A DNA stretch of 64,000 bases from Ruminococcus bromii. GTDB taxonomy: Bacteria; Bacillota; Clostridia; Oscillospirales; Acutalibacteraceae. The position numbers and the translations under genes were made by a program. The stretch is taken from positions 1 to 64,000 of the forward strand of contig NZ_NNBY01000034.1 in the NCBI RefSeq assembly GCF_002834235.1. Direction: 5' to 3'. The notes beneath the pieces are model-generated. The model did no database searches, had not been told where the DNA came from, and saw only the letters and a list, made by a program, of their open reading frames with translations. Positions 1 through 7,660 of this stretch are shown piece after piece; position 1 is the first letter of the stretch; every line of letters starts with the position of its first letter.

Positions 1-60
1 TGTGGTGACCCCAAAAAGTTAGACTTGAAAGCGTAGTGACTTTTAGCTGCTACGCTTTTG

Positions 61-861
61 TTATGCAACTAAGGCATTAATCCTGTACTCAACCGGACTT
101 AACCAGCCGAGTTTCTGTTTGATTCTCTTGTTGTTGTAGTAATCAATGTATTTGATAATTGCTTGTTTAAGCTCTTCATAGCTGTAATAAACTTTTCCAT
201 AATATATTTCTTGCTTTAATATTCCAAAGAAATTTTCCATAACAGAGTTATCGTGACAATTTCCTTTTCTTGACATACTCTGAAATATTCTGTTTTCTTT
301 CAGCTTTTGTGAATATGCTTTCATCTGATAAGCCCATCCTCTGTCAGAGTGAAAAGTCCTGCGATATGAACAGTCATTAGTAATAGTAATAGCTTCATCT
401 AATGCACTCATAATGTTCTCGGCAGATGGCTTTTGAGATATGCCAAAACTCAGAATTTCTCCGTTAAACATATCCATAAATGGATCAAGATAGAGCTTTT
501 TGATTATCATTCTGCCCTTGCTGTCAACCTCATAATACTTAAATTCACTTGTATCTGTTGTGATTTTCTGATGCGGTACACTTGTGTTAAATCTACGGTT
601 AATCCTGTTTGGAGCAATCTTTCCTACTTTACCTTTGTATGAACTGTATTTTCTGCTTTTATGAATAAACGAGGTCACTTGCAGGTTCAATTTCTGAACA
701 ATTCTTTGAACTTTTTTCTTGTTTACAAAAATATTTCTGTTTCGCAATTCTCCCCAAATTCTGCGATAACCATAGTCTTTATGCACTTTTCGTATATCAA
801 GAATTTCTTTTTCTAATTTTTCATCCGGGTTCTCTCGCTCAAATCTATTTTGCCAATACAT
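61..861 (-). CDS. IS3-family transposase OrfB (DDE integrase domain)
   Basis: This is the catalytic transposase half: an HTH_21-like N-terminus (VHKDYGYRRIWGELR) and an rve/RNase-H-fold integrase core. The three acidic residues are visible: D in TTDTSEFKYYE, D in FHSDRGWAYQ and E in VMENFFGILKQE. The C-terminus (YYNNKRIKQKLGWLSPVEY) is the usual IS3 ending. The first ATG is at 861, but the same frame stays open upstream to about 960 and encodes a typical OrfB beginning (LKDILAVTVFPKSTY). The functional protein is therefore probably made as an OrfAB fusion by -1 frameshift, not from this ATG. No internal stop or deletion is seen. Confidence 0.92.
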   Translation of the reverse strand: MYWQNRFERENPDEKLEKEILDIRKVHKDYGYRRIWGELRNRNIFVNKKKVQRIVQKLNLQVTSFIHKSRKYSSYKGKVGKIAPNRINRRFNTSVPHQKITTDTSEFKYYEVDSKGRMIIKKLYLDPFMDMFNGEILSFGISQKPSAENIMSALDEAITITNDCSYRRTFHSDRGWAYQMKAYSQKLKENRIFQSMSRKGNCHDNSVMENFFGILKQEIYYGKVYYSYEELKQAIIKYIDYYNNKRIKQKLGWLSPVEYRINALVA

Positions 862-932
862 ATATGTTGACTTTGGAAAAACTGTTACGGCAAGAATATC
901 TTTTAGCCTGAATTCTCCTCGGAGACTGTGTA

Positions 933-1469
933 TTATTCTTGCCTGTTTTTCGGAGGTTTTTCTTCCTCCAAACGCAATCTCCTCAGCTCTTTTAAATACG
1001 CATTTTCAATCCTTAATCTTAAATTCTCATCTTCAAGCTGTTTCAGATATTCTGATTCAGCTTTTTCTTTTTCTGTGTTAGGTATTATCTTTTTTGGTTT
1101 AGACACTTTGGGTTTCCGTCCTTTTCTCTTTGGTCGTAACGCATCAGGCCCAACTGCACGGTAATCGGTTACCCATTTTGCTATCATTGGTGGATTATTG
1201 ATACCTAAACTCAATGCAAGTTCTCGATACGATACTTCCGTTGTTAAGTATAATTCTACCACATGCATCTTAAATTCAAAAGAGTAATTTTTCTTTTCTC
1301 TTGATCGCATTAATCCTTTGTTTCCAAATTCTTTGTATGCTGAGATCCAATCTCGTAATATTGTTTGACTCGGTATCCCATTTTCTTTACATAAACTTTT
1401 ATATCCTCCTTTTCCATTTATGTAGTCCATTACTACCTTCTTCTTGAATTCATAACTGTATTTTGACAT
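933..1469 (-). CDS. IS3-family transposase OrfA (helix-turn-helix subunit)
   Basis: About 178 residues. It carries two successive helix-turn-helix segments (around residues 10-50 and 60-105), each of the type KVVMDYINGKGGYKSLCKENG, followed by a basic linker (RPKRKGRKPKVSKPKK) and a C-terminal leucine-rich coiled coil (YLKQLEDENLRLRIENAYLK). In this family OrfA binds the IS ends. ATG at 1469 is chosen because a GGAGGTCGG ribosome site lies just upstream; an in-frame TTG at 1487 is less likely. The gene ends in TAA at 933 while the OrfB frame is already open in the -1 frame. A slippery G_AAA_AAC sits at 945-951 on the minus strand, so an OrfAB fusion by -1 frameshifting is likely. Confidence 0.9.
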   Translation of the reverse strand: MSKYSYEFKKKVVMDYINGKGGYKSLCKENGIPSQTILRDWISAYKEFGNKGLMRSREKKNYSFEFKMHVVELYLTTEVSYRELALSLGINNPPMIAKWVTDYRAVGPDALRPKRKGRKPKVSKPKKIIPNTEKEKAESEYLKQLEDENLRLRIENAYLKELRRLRLEEEKPPKNRQE

Positions 1470-1611
1470 AAAAATACCGACCTCCAAAGTTAGATTTTTT
1501 AGGTCTAACTTTTGGGGGTCGGGTCAAATATCGGTGCTGTTGTGCGTTGTATTATAGGTTTTGCTGTGATAAAATGTTTAAGAAATAATCCAACGAAAGG
1601 GAGAACGTGAG

Positions 1612-3372
1612 ATGAATTTATACCCAAAGAAAGAATCGTTGAAAGATGTTTTATCCGGTGAAAGAAAATATGTTGTTCCTGCATATCAAAGACCATATGA
1701 ATGGGGTAAAGATGAGATAATCAATATGCTCGACAGTATACGAGAACACATAGATACAAACTGTGAAGAAAATCTGCTGTTTGGAACGCTTCAATTCAAT
1801 GCCGATAAAATTATCATTGAAAATAATTTTTCAAAAGTATACGACGGTGAAATTAGTTGTGAAATAATTGACGGCCATCAGAGAATTACTACATTTTACA
1901 TTTTGAGAAAATTTCTTGGAATAGAAAAACTTCCGAATATTTCAAACGAAATTAATCGCAAGTCGCTCGAAGAAAACTTGGAAAGTGCAAAATATGTTGA
2001 AAACAGAAAGTGTATTGAAAATTATTTTAAGAATGATGCGGTTTTGAAAGATAAATTTAAGAATTTTATAGATAATAAAATCATCTTCGTGTCAATATAT
2101 GTTTCAAAAGTAAGCTCAATTGCAACAACGCTTAAAATATTTAATTCGATAAATACAACGGGATTGAGCCTTGATGTAAAGGATATTTTTAAAATCAACT
2201 TTTGCGATTACCTTTGCGAAGATAGCACCCTTGAAAGATCGGATGTTCTTAAAAAAATCAATCAGGCATATGAAAATATCACAAAATTTGACGGAGTATA
2301 CAGTCTTGATGAAAATGCACTTCTTGATGTTTTTCGATTTCATATTATGAAAATTAATAATAATTTTACCCAAGAAAGACTCAGAGCAAGCAATAATATG
2401 TTTTTCATTGAAAAGGACGGTTTGTTCAACGGAAACAATAAATTAAAGTTATCAAAAAAAGAACAGCTTGATGTCTTTTGTGAAATTGCAGAGTGTATGA
2501 GCAAAACGCAAAAGTATTTAGAAAAACACGATAAAGGAAAAATCGATTTGGTAAAACATTGTGCCAAAGAATTGCTTAAAAACAGTGGATACGGCAAGCT
2601 GACAAATCTGTATTACTATTTTGTTTATGAACAGGATTGCAACGAAAAAATCATAACAGATGAAATTATTTCAAATACAGAAAATGCGGTTACCGCTATA
2701 TGGAAGTACTGTTCAATCTTTGCGTCATCGTATTCCAGACAGATTTATGAGGTGTACAGGGAAATTGCCGATGTGTTAAACAGAGGAGAAACAAACAATA
2801 TTGAAGAAATATTGCAGAAGAAACTCGGCGAACATACCAACAAGGCAGATTTTAAAGATTTTAAAGCGATTTTTAAAAATGCGGTTTTTACAAACAGAAT
2901 GAAACATCTTTTCGTTATGCTGAGTTATATAGATGATTGTGAAAATGAAGTTGACGCTATCTCGGTTAAAAATGATATGTTCTACAGACAAAAATGGAAC
3001 CTTGACATAGAGCATATTATTTCACACAGATATTCAAATCCTGCATTGAATGAAGAAGATAAAATTGAAAATTCAATCGGCAATTTAATGTATCTTGACC
3101 GAAGCCTTAATCGAAAACTCGGTAAAATGACAGTGGGTTTTAACTTTGTTCAAGACGATTATAACAATAAAATTGAAAACTATAGTGAAAAAGTAACTTT
3201 GCAATGTGTGAGAGCATTTCTTGGAAATTATCAGAAGTACAACTCTCCGAATGATGCAATAGGAAAAAGAAGAGATGATAAAGTAAAGTTTTTAAAAAAA
3301 CTTTATGACGGTTATGTTCAAAAAGTCTTGTCTGAATCTGATGATGACAATGCGTTGCTTATCAATAGTTAA
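1612..3372 (+). CDS. DUF262-DUF1524 (GmrSD-like) putative nuclease, single chain
   Basis: 586 residues. The N-terminal DUF262 domain carries YVVPAYQRPYEWGKDEI (about residues 20-37) and DGHQRITTFY (about 88-97), a variant of the DGQQR motif linked to nucleotide binding in GmrS-type proteins. The C-terminal DUF1524 domain has the HNH-like DIEHIIS (about 465-471) followed by NSIGNLMYL, the His-Asn pattern of this nuclease fold. GmrSD proteins are known as type IV, modification-dependent restriction enzymes against phage DNA; assigning that role here is inference. A purine-rich site (AAAGGGAGAACGTGAG) precedes the ATG. It is followed by an intrinsic terminator. It is a stand-alone gene, with no methyltransferase nearby. 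The IS immediately upstream could have changed its promoter. Confidence 0.85.
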   Translation: MNLYPKKESLKDVLSGERKYVVPAYQRPYEWGKDEIINMLDSIREHIDTNCEENLLFGTLQFNADKIIIENNFSKVYDGEISCEIIDGHQRITTFYILRKFLGIEKLPNISNEINRKSLEENLESAKYVENRKCIENYFKNDAVLKDKFKNFIDNKIIFVSIYVSKVSSIATTLKIFNSINTTGLSLDVKDIFKINFCDYLCEDSTLERSDVLKKINQAYENITKFDGVYSLDENALLDVFRFHIMKINNNFTQERLRASNNMFFIEKDGLFNGNNKLKLSKKEQLDVFCEIAECMSKTQKYLEKHDKGKIDLVKHCAKELLKNSGYGKLTNLYYYFVYEQDCNEKIITDEIISNTENAVTAIWKYCSIFASSYSRQIYEVYREIADVLNRGETNNIEEILQKKLGEHTNKADFKDFKAIFKNAVFTNRMKHLFVMLSYIDDCENEVDAISVKNDMFYRQKWNLDIEHIISHRYSNPALNEEDKIENSIGNLMYLDRSLNRKLGKMTVGFNFVQDDYNNKIENYSEKVTLQCVRAFLGNYQKYNSPNDAIGKRRDDKVKFLKKLYDGYVQKVLSESDDDNALLINS

Positions 3373-3373
3373 G

Positions 3374-3413
3374 AAAATGCAAGAGGGTAATTAACATCCT
3401 CTTGCATTTTTGT
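3374..3413 (+). terminator. Intrinsic terminator after the DUF262 gene
   Basis: A 13-bp perfect stem pairs AAAATGCAAGAGG (3374-3386) with CCTCTTGCATTTT (3398-3410) around an 11-nt loop, followed by T-rich sequence. A-rich sequence on the other side means it may also serve the convergent gene ending at 3450. Confidence 0.85.
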
Positions 3414-3449
3414 TAATAGGAATTCAATTTTTCCTAATTTTATTAAACC

Positions 3450-4040
3450 TCAAAAATCCTCAATGGGATTTTCGTATGCGGATTTGATTTTTGCTATTCT
3501 GCCTTTGAGGAGGCAATTGTCAATGTCAATTTGATAGTTGTGGTAATCCCACGGGGCACGCTCACCTCTGTGAGCGTAGATGAAGTCGCTTTTGCCGGTT
3601 TTGTCGATTTTTTTGATGAGGTCAAGCAAATCTTCTGCCGACATATCGTCAATAATTCCTCTGCCTGCTCCGTCAGAAACCTTTGGATAGGCTCGTCCGC
3701 TGCCTTTTGGCATTTCTTCATCAGAAAGCAAGGTTATTTCAAACTCCTGTTCCTCGCCAAAATCATAAATCATATGAATTTTATCGCCAATTTCAAGTTT
3801 TAAATTGCCGAGTTTCGTTTCTGACATAAGCTTTGGTTTTGTCTGAAATTCTTCATCGTCCAACTCGTAATTTGTACCTTTGTATGTCATCATGAACAGA
3901 TGATAAGCACAGGTGCTGAATGACGAAAGCACGGCATAGCCCAACACAGCCATTGTCGAATTTGAAGAAATCTGAATATCTCGCCATATTTTGTTCTCGC
4001 ATCCTATATAGACAATTTTGAATGTATAAACTCTTGCCAT
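3450..4040 (-). CDS. pRiA4b ORF-3-like (IS1096 passenger TnpR-type) protein
   Basis: 196 residues with the pattern of the plasmid pRiA4b ORF-3-like family: an N-terminal beta-rich part (YTFKIVYIGCENKIWRDIQIS), a central FGEEQEFEITLL strand pair after IYDFG, and a Gly-rich PKVSDGAGRGIIDD segment. The name IS1096 passenger is historical; the family is mostly chromosomal and its biochemical role is unknown. It is the last gene of a three-gene minus-strand operon (HTH, SWIM, this gene), starting 27 bp after the SWIM gene. No transposase accompanies it, so it is not a mobile element here. Its ribosome site (TAGGTAC) is weak, consistent with translation coupled to the upstream gene. Confidence 0.75.
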   Translation of the reverse strand: MARVYTFKIVYIGCENKIWRDIQISSNSTMAVLGYAVLSSFSTCAYHLFMMTYKGTNYELDDEEFQTKPKLMSETKLGNLKLEIGDKIHMIYDFGEEQEFEITLLSDEEMPKGSGRAYPKVSDGAGRGIIDDMSAEDLLDLIKKIDKTGKSDFIYAHRGERAPWDYHNYQIDIDNCLLKGRIAKIKSAYENPIEDF

Positions 4041-4067
4041 AATATGTACCTATTTGTGCTAATTTGT

Positions 4068-4568
4068 TCAAATCCAATTATTCACAAAATCCCGTAGCAT
4101 CCATTCGGGGGCTGACTCAATAATATCATATAGCGCAGATTGAGCCTCCGATTTTGTTATTTTTGAAATCCTATGATTTAGAATATCGCAGACAATCTCT
4201 CTGAAATCTCCGTCAAATTCATCATCTTCATCAAAATAATCATCGTCATAATCATCGTCAAACTCGGGTTCATCATAGCTTTTGAGACTTTTGTAATATT
4301 CCTCGGCTTTTTCGGGAAATGCAGAAAAATATATTGCAATTTTGTGCTTGCAGACCTTTCTGTTACCTTCCGCAAACGGACAATTACAAAATGATTTTTT
4401 TATATGAATAATATCAATGTGAACATCGTAAGGCTTTTTCGCAGATCCCGATACTTTGCCCTCATATTCATTTTCACTTGCCTGTTTAAAGGAAATCACA
4501 TTCCCTCTTTTATAATAATCGTATCCACGCTCAATAGACGCATATCTCGCATTCTCAAGTAATCCCAT
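4068..4568 (-). CDS. SWIM zinc-finger protein
   Basis: 166 residues. The centre holds a SWIM motif: CNCPF...VCKHKIAIYF (Cys-x-Cys, spacer, Cys-x-His). SWIM fingers are thought to bind zinc and to mediate DNA or protein contacts. The N-terminus (YERGYDYYKRGNVISF...VHIDI) is the usual beta-rich lead-in to such fingers. After the finger comes a strongly acidic tract (EPEFDDDYDDDYFDEDDEFD), which may hold a basic partner or mimic nucleic acid; that is speculation. It is the middle gene of the HTH-SWIM-pRiA4_ORF3 operon, 16 bp downstream of the HTH gene, with a good GAGGGG ribosome site. It has no SNF2 helicase domain, unlike many SWIM proteins. Confidence 0.82.
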   Translation of the reverse strand: MGLLENARYASIERGYDYYKRGNVISFKQASENEYEGKVSGSAKKPYDVHIDIIHIKKSFCNCPFAEGNRKVCKHKIAIYFSAFPEKAEEYYKSLKSYDEPEFDDDYDDDYFDEDDEFDGDFREIVCDILNHRISKITKSEAQSALYDIIESAPEWMLRDFVNNWI

Positions 4569-4584
4569 TATGCACCCCTCATTG

Positions 4585-5013
4585 TTAATTCAAAGTATCT
4601 TCCCCCTCGTTATAGAGAGCCTCGTTGATTTCTACAACGCTTTTGTTGTTATTCATATTTATGATTATAATGCTGTCACGCTTGATTTTTGGATAGAGAG
4701 GTGAGAGCCCTGCAATTTTAAGGACGCTGTTGGTTTCATTTACCGACAGACCCATTCCTATTGAAAGGCAAATTAGTTTATCTCTTTTCGGGGCAGTTTT
4801 CAAGCCTGAAAAAATCTGATAGGCATAGCCGTCGCTGAGTTCGGCTTTACGAATGACCTCCGCTTTTGTAAGATTCCTTTCGTTCAAAAGGTCGGTAAGG
4901 TATTCCGAGAGATTTTTGCTTATCATTGAATCCCTGTTTGCGTTTTCGTATTCTTCAAATGTGTTGAAATTTTCAAGTTCTTTTAAAAGTTGAGTTGTGG
5001 TTTTGCGTATCAT
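4585..5013 (-). CDS. Helix-turn-helix protein, divergent partner of the kinase gene
   Basis: About 142 residues. An XRE-like helix-turn-helix lies around residues 35-95 (LTDLLNERNLTKAEVIRKAELS...YAYQIFSGLKTAPKRDKLI), followed by a predicted second helical unit (GLSVNETNSVLKIAGLSPLYPK) and a short hydrophobic strand (RDSIIIINMN). ATG at 5013 is chosen because GGGAG lies 9 nt upstream. It is the first gene of a minus-strand operon and is divergent from the Ser/Thr kinase at 5338. The 318-bp gap between them carries repeated palindromes that are natural operator candidates for this protein. I believe similar HTH/kinase divergent pairs occur in other gut Firmicutes, but the function is not known to me. 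Confidence 0.75.
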   Translation of the reverse strand: MIRKTTTQLLKELENFNTFEEYENANRDSMISKNLSEYLTDLLNERNLTKAEVIRKAELSDGYAYQIFSGLKTAPKRDKLICLSIGMGLSVNETNSVLKIAGLSPLYPKIKRDSIIIINMNNNKSVVEINEALYNEGEDTLN

Positions 5014-5065
5014 AATCAAAAACTCCCTGAATTAAAGTTTTGTAAGTTTCCAAAACTATTTTAAC

Positions 5066-5318
5066 ATGATATAATAAGCACGGCAAGTACGATTAGACTT
5101 ATAATTTTGCAAAGTGCTTATTATGTCAATTTATATTCCCCTCAAATTTTGCTGTGCAAAATTCTCGATGGGTGATTATATCATAACTCATTTCATGATT
5201 TATGATATAATAAGCACGGCAAGTACGATTAGACTTTATAATTTTGCAAAGTGCTTATTATGTCAATTTATAAGCACAGCAAGTATTATTATACTAATAT
5301 TTTTGTTATGTGCCTGTA
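5066..5318. repeat. Repeated palindromic block between HTH and kinase genes
   Basis: Two nearly identical copies, 5066-5134 (69 bp) and 5202-5271 (70 bp), differ by one T. A third, degraded copy runs from about 5270 to 5318. Each full copy carries 11-bp inverted arms, ATAATAAGCAC and GTGCTTATTAT, around a 32-nt centre containing a TATAAT-like box (TTATAATTTT). The block fills most of the intergenic space between divergent genes. It could hold operators and promoters for the locus; that is inference. No credible reading frame lies inside. Confidence 0.85.
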
Positions 5319-5337
5319 AATATTGTGAGGAAATGTT

Positions 5338-6042
5338 ATGGGAAATAATTGGATTGATACGGTGATTAATGAACAATATCAGTTTGTGCGATTGCTTAAA
5401 CGAACAGATAAAACGGAAATCTGTGTTTTCAGGCATAAGGAACTCGGCAAACAGATTGTAAAACGCACATTAAAAGGTTCGGGAGAGGTTTATTTTGCAC
5501 TTAGAACGCTTTCACACCCAAATATTGCAAATGTTTACGATGTTGTCAAAACCGAAACGGGAGTCACCGTTCTTGAAGAATATGTTGACGGTCAGACTGT
5601 GGCAGATTATCTGCAAACGGGATTGTATTCTCCGTCAGGCGTGAGAAAAGTTATTTCATCTCTTTGTGACGCACTTGATTTGTTACATTCGCACCAAATT
5701 ATACACAAGGATATTAAGCCTGAAAATGTGATGATTGACAGCAACGGTAATGTAAAGCTGATTGATTTTGATGCGGCGAGAATTTACAAGCCGTTTCAGT
5801 CGCAGGATACGCAGGCAATCGGCACAATGGGATATGCCGCACCCGAACAGTACGGAATAAATCAGACCGATGAAAGAACCGATATTTACGCAATAGGTGT
5901 TTTGATGAATGTTATGCTCACAGGTCAGCCACCTGAAATTCGCCTTTATAACGGCAGACTAAAAAGGATTGTCATAAAATGCACCCAGACAATTCCCGAC
6001 AACCGCTATCAAAATGTGAAAGAATTGAAAAGAAATCTTTAA
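5338..6042 (+). CDS. Small soluble Hanks-type Ser/Thr protein kinase
   Basis: 234 residues, essentially a kinase domain alone. Seen: a lysine candidate in QIVKRTL near residue 42, the catalytic loop HKDIKPENVM (about 123-132), a metal-binding LIDFDAAR (DFD in place of DFG, about 141-148) and the activation-segment end AAPEQYG (about 167-173) followed by TDIYAIGVLMNVMLTG. There is no transmembrane helix or PASTA domain, unlike housekeeping PrkC/PknB kinases of about 600 residues, so it should act in the cytoplasm. The N-lobe lacks an obvious glycine-rich loop. ATG at 5338 has GAGG upstream. It is divergent from the HTH operon and shares its repeat-filled control region. No phosphatase gene is nearby. 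Confidence 0.88.
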   Translation: MGNNWIDTVINEQYQFVRLLKRTDKTEICVFRHKELGKQIVKRTLKGSGEVYFALRTLSHPNIANVYDVVKTETGVTVLEEYVDGQTVADYLQTGLYSPSGVRKVISSLCDALDLLHSHQIIHKDIKPENVMIDSNGNVKLIDFDAARIYKPFQSQDTQAIGTMGYAAPEQYGINQTDERTDIYAIGVLMNVMLTGQPPEIRLYNGRLKRIVIKCTQTIPDNRYQNVKELKRNL

Positions 6043-6080
6043 AACAGAATAAAACTGTGCTGACAGCACAGGACAAAAAT

Positions 6081-6130
6081 ACCGTCTTTGATTATACTTT
6101 AATTAGAGTTTAATCAAGGACGGTAATTAT
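6081..6130. terminator. Bidirectional terminator between kinase and XRE genes
   Basis: A 14-bp stem (ACCGTCTTTGATTA at 6081-6094 with TAATCAAGGACGGT at 6111-6124, one G-T pair) has a 16-nt loop and is followed by T-rich sequence. It lies between convergent genes. Confidence 0.8.
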
Positions 6131-6153
6131 TTTGTGGATTTTTAACAAATTGT

Positions 6154-6489
6154 TTACAACTTGTCAATGTTATCGGCAAGAACTCTTACCGTGTTTAGAA
6201 ATGTGGTTACTTTGGTTTTGTCGGTGTCTTTAAGCACGCTGTTAATTTCGTTAAGCATATGTTTGTTTTCGACCGAATCAAATACAAGCCAGTCAATGCT
6301 TGTGTCAAGTGCCTGAGAAATGCGGAAAAGAACATCAACGGAAAGTATTCTTGTTCCACGCTCAATGTGACCGATGTGTGCCGCAGAAAGTTCGCACAAT
6401 TCGCCGAGCTGTTCCTGTGTAAAACCCTTTTCAATCCGCTTATTTTTTATCCTTTTGCCGAGTGCCGTATAATCAATGTTTTTGTTCAT
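6154..6489 (-). CDS. XRE-family transcriptional regulator
   Basis: 111 residues. A classic HTH_3 domain covers residues 9-65: LGKRIKNKRIEKGFTQEQLGELCELSAAHIGHIERG, with TQEQLG and SAAHIGHIERG as the two DNA-binding helices. The C-terminal 40 residues are helical and could dimerise. RBS TGAGGT precedes the ATG at 6489. It is divergent from the gene at 6684, whose promoter lies in the 194-bp gap, so it may control that gene and itself. Single-domain repressors of this kind are common next to mobile or defence-related genes. Confidence 0.88.
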   Translation of the reverse strand: MNKNIDYTALGKRIKNKRIEKGFTQEQLGELCELSAAHIGHIERGTRILSVDVLFRISQALDTSIDWLVFDSVENKHMLNEINSVLKDTDKTKVTTFLNTVRVLADNIDKL

Positions 6490-6569
6490 AAGTAAAACCT
6501 CAGAATCCTATATATAGTTTATTTTAAACTTTTTGAACAAAAAAATAAATTTACTATAAGCATTTATTA

Positions 6570-6598
6570 TTGACTTGTAGCATTATTTGTGCTAAACT
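6570..6598 (+). promoter_or_regulatory. Sigma-A-type promoter for the gene at 6684
   Basis: TTGACT (6570-6575), a 17-bp spacer and TAAACT (6593-6598). It lies in the divergent gap between the XRE gene and the next operon. Confidence 0.65.
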
Positions 6599-6683
6599 TG
6601 TTTTACAACAGATAAATTTTTTATGAACTTTGACAGACCGCAGTTCAGCCGTCTGTAATAAATAAATTTTTAGGAGGAAAATT

Positions 6684-7088
6684 ATGTCGGTTTATGGAAT
6701 GGGTTCACTGTTCTGCGGAACAGAAGAGCAATTGGATAATTTTGTTAACGAGGGGTTTGTATGTATCGGTTGGAAGAAAGAAGATAAGCCTGAATTATAT
6801 GCTATTTTAAATAACATTAAAATCGGCGATATCATTTACATCAAGGCTCTTCCACTCAGTTCAAAAACCATGAGAATTAAAGCGGTTGGAATTGTGACAA
6901 CTGCTTTAAAAACCGAAAACACACATCATGGTTATGAGGAATGCGGAAATGAGATTGGTATAAAATGGCTCAAATCAAATATCAATAAGTCAATTAACAT
7001 TGATGACAGTAATATAAACAAGAGAAAAGGCAGCCTTTTCGTTGAAACAAATACAGATTATATAGATAAAATAATCAGTTGTATCTAA
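6684..7088 (+). CDS. Uncharacterised 134-residue protein, possibly PUA/EVE-like fold
   Basis: I do not recognise a named family with confidence. The sequence is a compact alpha/beta protein: GFVCIGW near residue 25, then PELYAILNNIKIGDIIYIKAL (35-56) and MRIKAVGIVTTAL (62-75). The arrangement (helix, GD-I-IYIK strand, IKAVGIV strand) resembles PUA/EVE/YTH-type small-ligand or modified-base readers, but this is inference from pattern only. A strong AGGAGGAAAA ribosome site and a TTGACT-17-TAAACT promoter precede it. It is followed after 40 bp by the zinc-ribbon cluster. No transmembrane segment or signal peptide. Confidence 0.55.
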   Translation: MSVYGMGSLFCGTEEQLDNFVNEGFVCIGWKKEDKPELYAILNNIKIGDIIYIKALPLSSKTMRIKAVGIVTTALKTENTHHGYEECGNEIGIKWLKSNINKSINIDDSNINKRKGSLFVETNTDYIDKIISCI

Positions 7089-7127
7089 ATAGATGTTTGT
7101 AAAATAATATAGATGATGGGGGATTTT

Positions 7128-7655
7128 ATGCCGTATTGTGAAAAGTGTGGTTCAAAAATAAGAGAAAGTGCAAGTTTTTGCCCTTCATGTGGCGCAAAGA
7201 TACCTGATGAAATCAATAGTAACAATGACTGTGTTACTGATGAAAGTATATATCAGGATAATGAAAGCGGTGTTGTTTATAAATACAATTCTGCGTCAAT
7301 CGGTGGAATAATTGTTGCTTGCGGTACTTTGGCTGTATCCGTTAGTACGATTATTACACAAGGAAATGCATCGCAGCACAAATTTTGGGATCCAAGTGAT
7401 GGCACATATATTACTCCCGGCTACAATCCGGGATCAATAACATTTTCTGTAATATTGGCAATTCTTGCGTTGATTATACTTGTTGTTTCAATTAAAAAAC
7501 TTCGTATCAAATGTAAATATGTCGAATGTCCTTATTGCCAAAAAACAACAGTGATTCCATGTGACGCACAGAGTTGCGATTGTGATGTCTGCGGTCAGAA
7601 AATATTGATAACCAACGGTAAACCTGAGCGTTTTCATTATAAAGAAAAGGAGTGA
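7128..7655 (+). CDS. Zinc-ribbon membrane protein
   Basis: About 175 residues. The N-terminal zinc ribbon is PYCEKCGSKIRESASFCPSC (CxxC...CxxC). Two hydrophobic segments follow (SIGGIIVACGTLAVSVSTII and FSVILAILALIILVVSI), with a short Gly/Pro-rich loop between them, and a C-terminal second ribbon (VECPYCQKT...CDCDVCGQKI). ATG at 7128 is chosen because GATGGGGGA sits about 8 nt upstream; ATGs at 7113 and 7116 are possible. It is first in a run of three zinc-ribbon membrane proteins and a lipoprotein, and its end overlaps the ribosome site of the lipoprotein gene. Function unknown. Confidence 0.75.
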   Translation: MPYCEKCGSKIRESASFCPSCGAKIPDEINSNNDCVTDESIYQDNESGVVYKYNSASIGGIIVACGTLAVSVSTIITQGNASQHKFWDPSDGTYITPGYNPGSITFSVILAILALIILVVSIKKLRIKCKYVECPYCQKTTVIPCDAQSCDCDVCGQKILITNGKPERFHYKEKE

Positions 7656-7660
7656 AATTT

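Larger units (their letters stand above)
1..1526 (-). mobile_element. IS3-family insertion sequence, complete, two-frame transposase
   Basis: The element is bounded by 26-bp imperfect inverted repeats (20 of 26 matching): the left end starts TGTGGTGACCCC at base 1, and the right end, read on the minus strand from 1526, starts TGACCCGACCCCC. Both share the inner block AAAAGTTAGAC. TG...CA termini, about 1.5 kb length and two overlapping transposase frames are typical of the IS3 family (IS150-like group). The reading frames look intact, so it may still be active. The left target-site copy lies outside the window; right-flank bases after 1526 are aata. The element sits 85 bp upstream of the DUF262 gene. 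Confidence 0.9.

Noticed and set aside
3450-4040. IS1096-type mobile element
   Set aside because: The protein family has this historical name, but no transposase or terminal inverted repeats are present around it.
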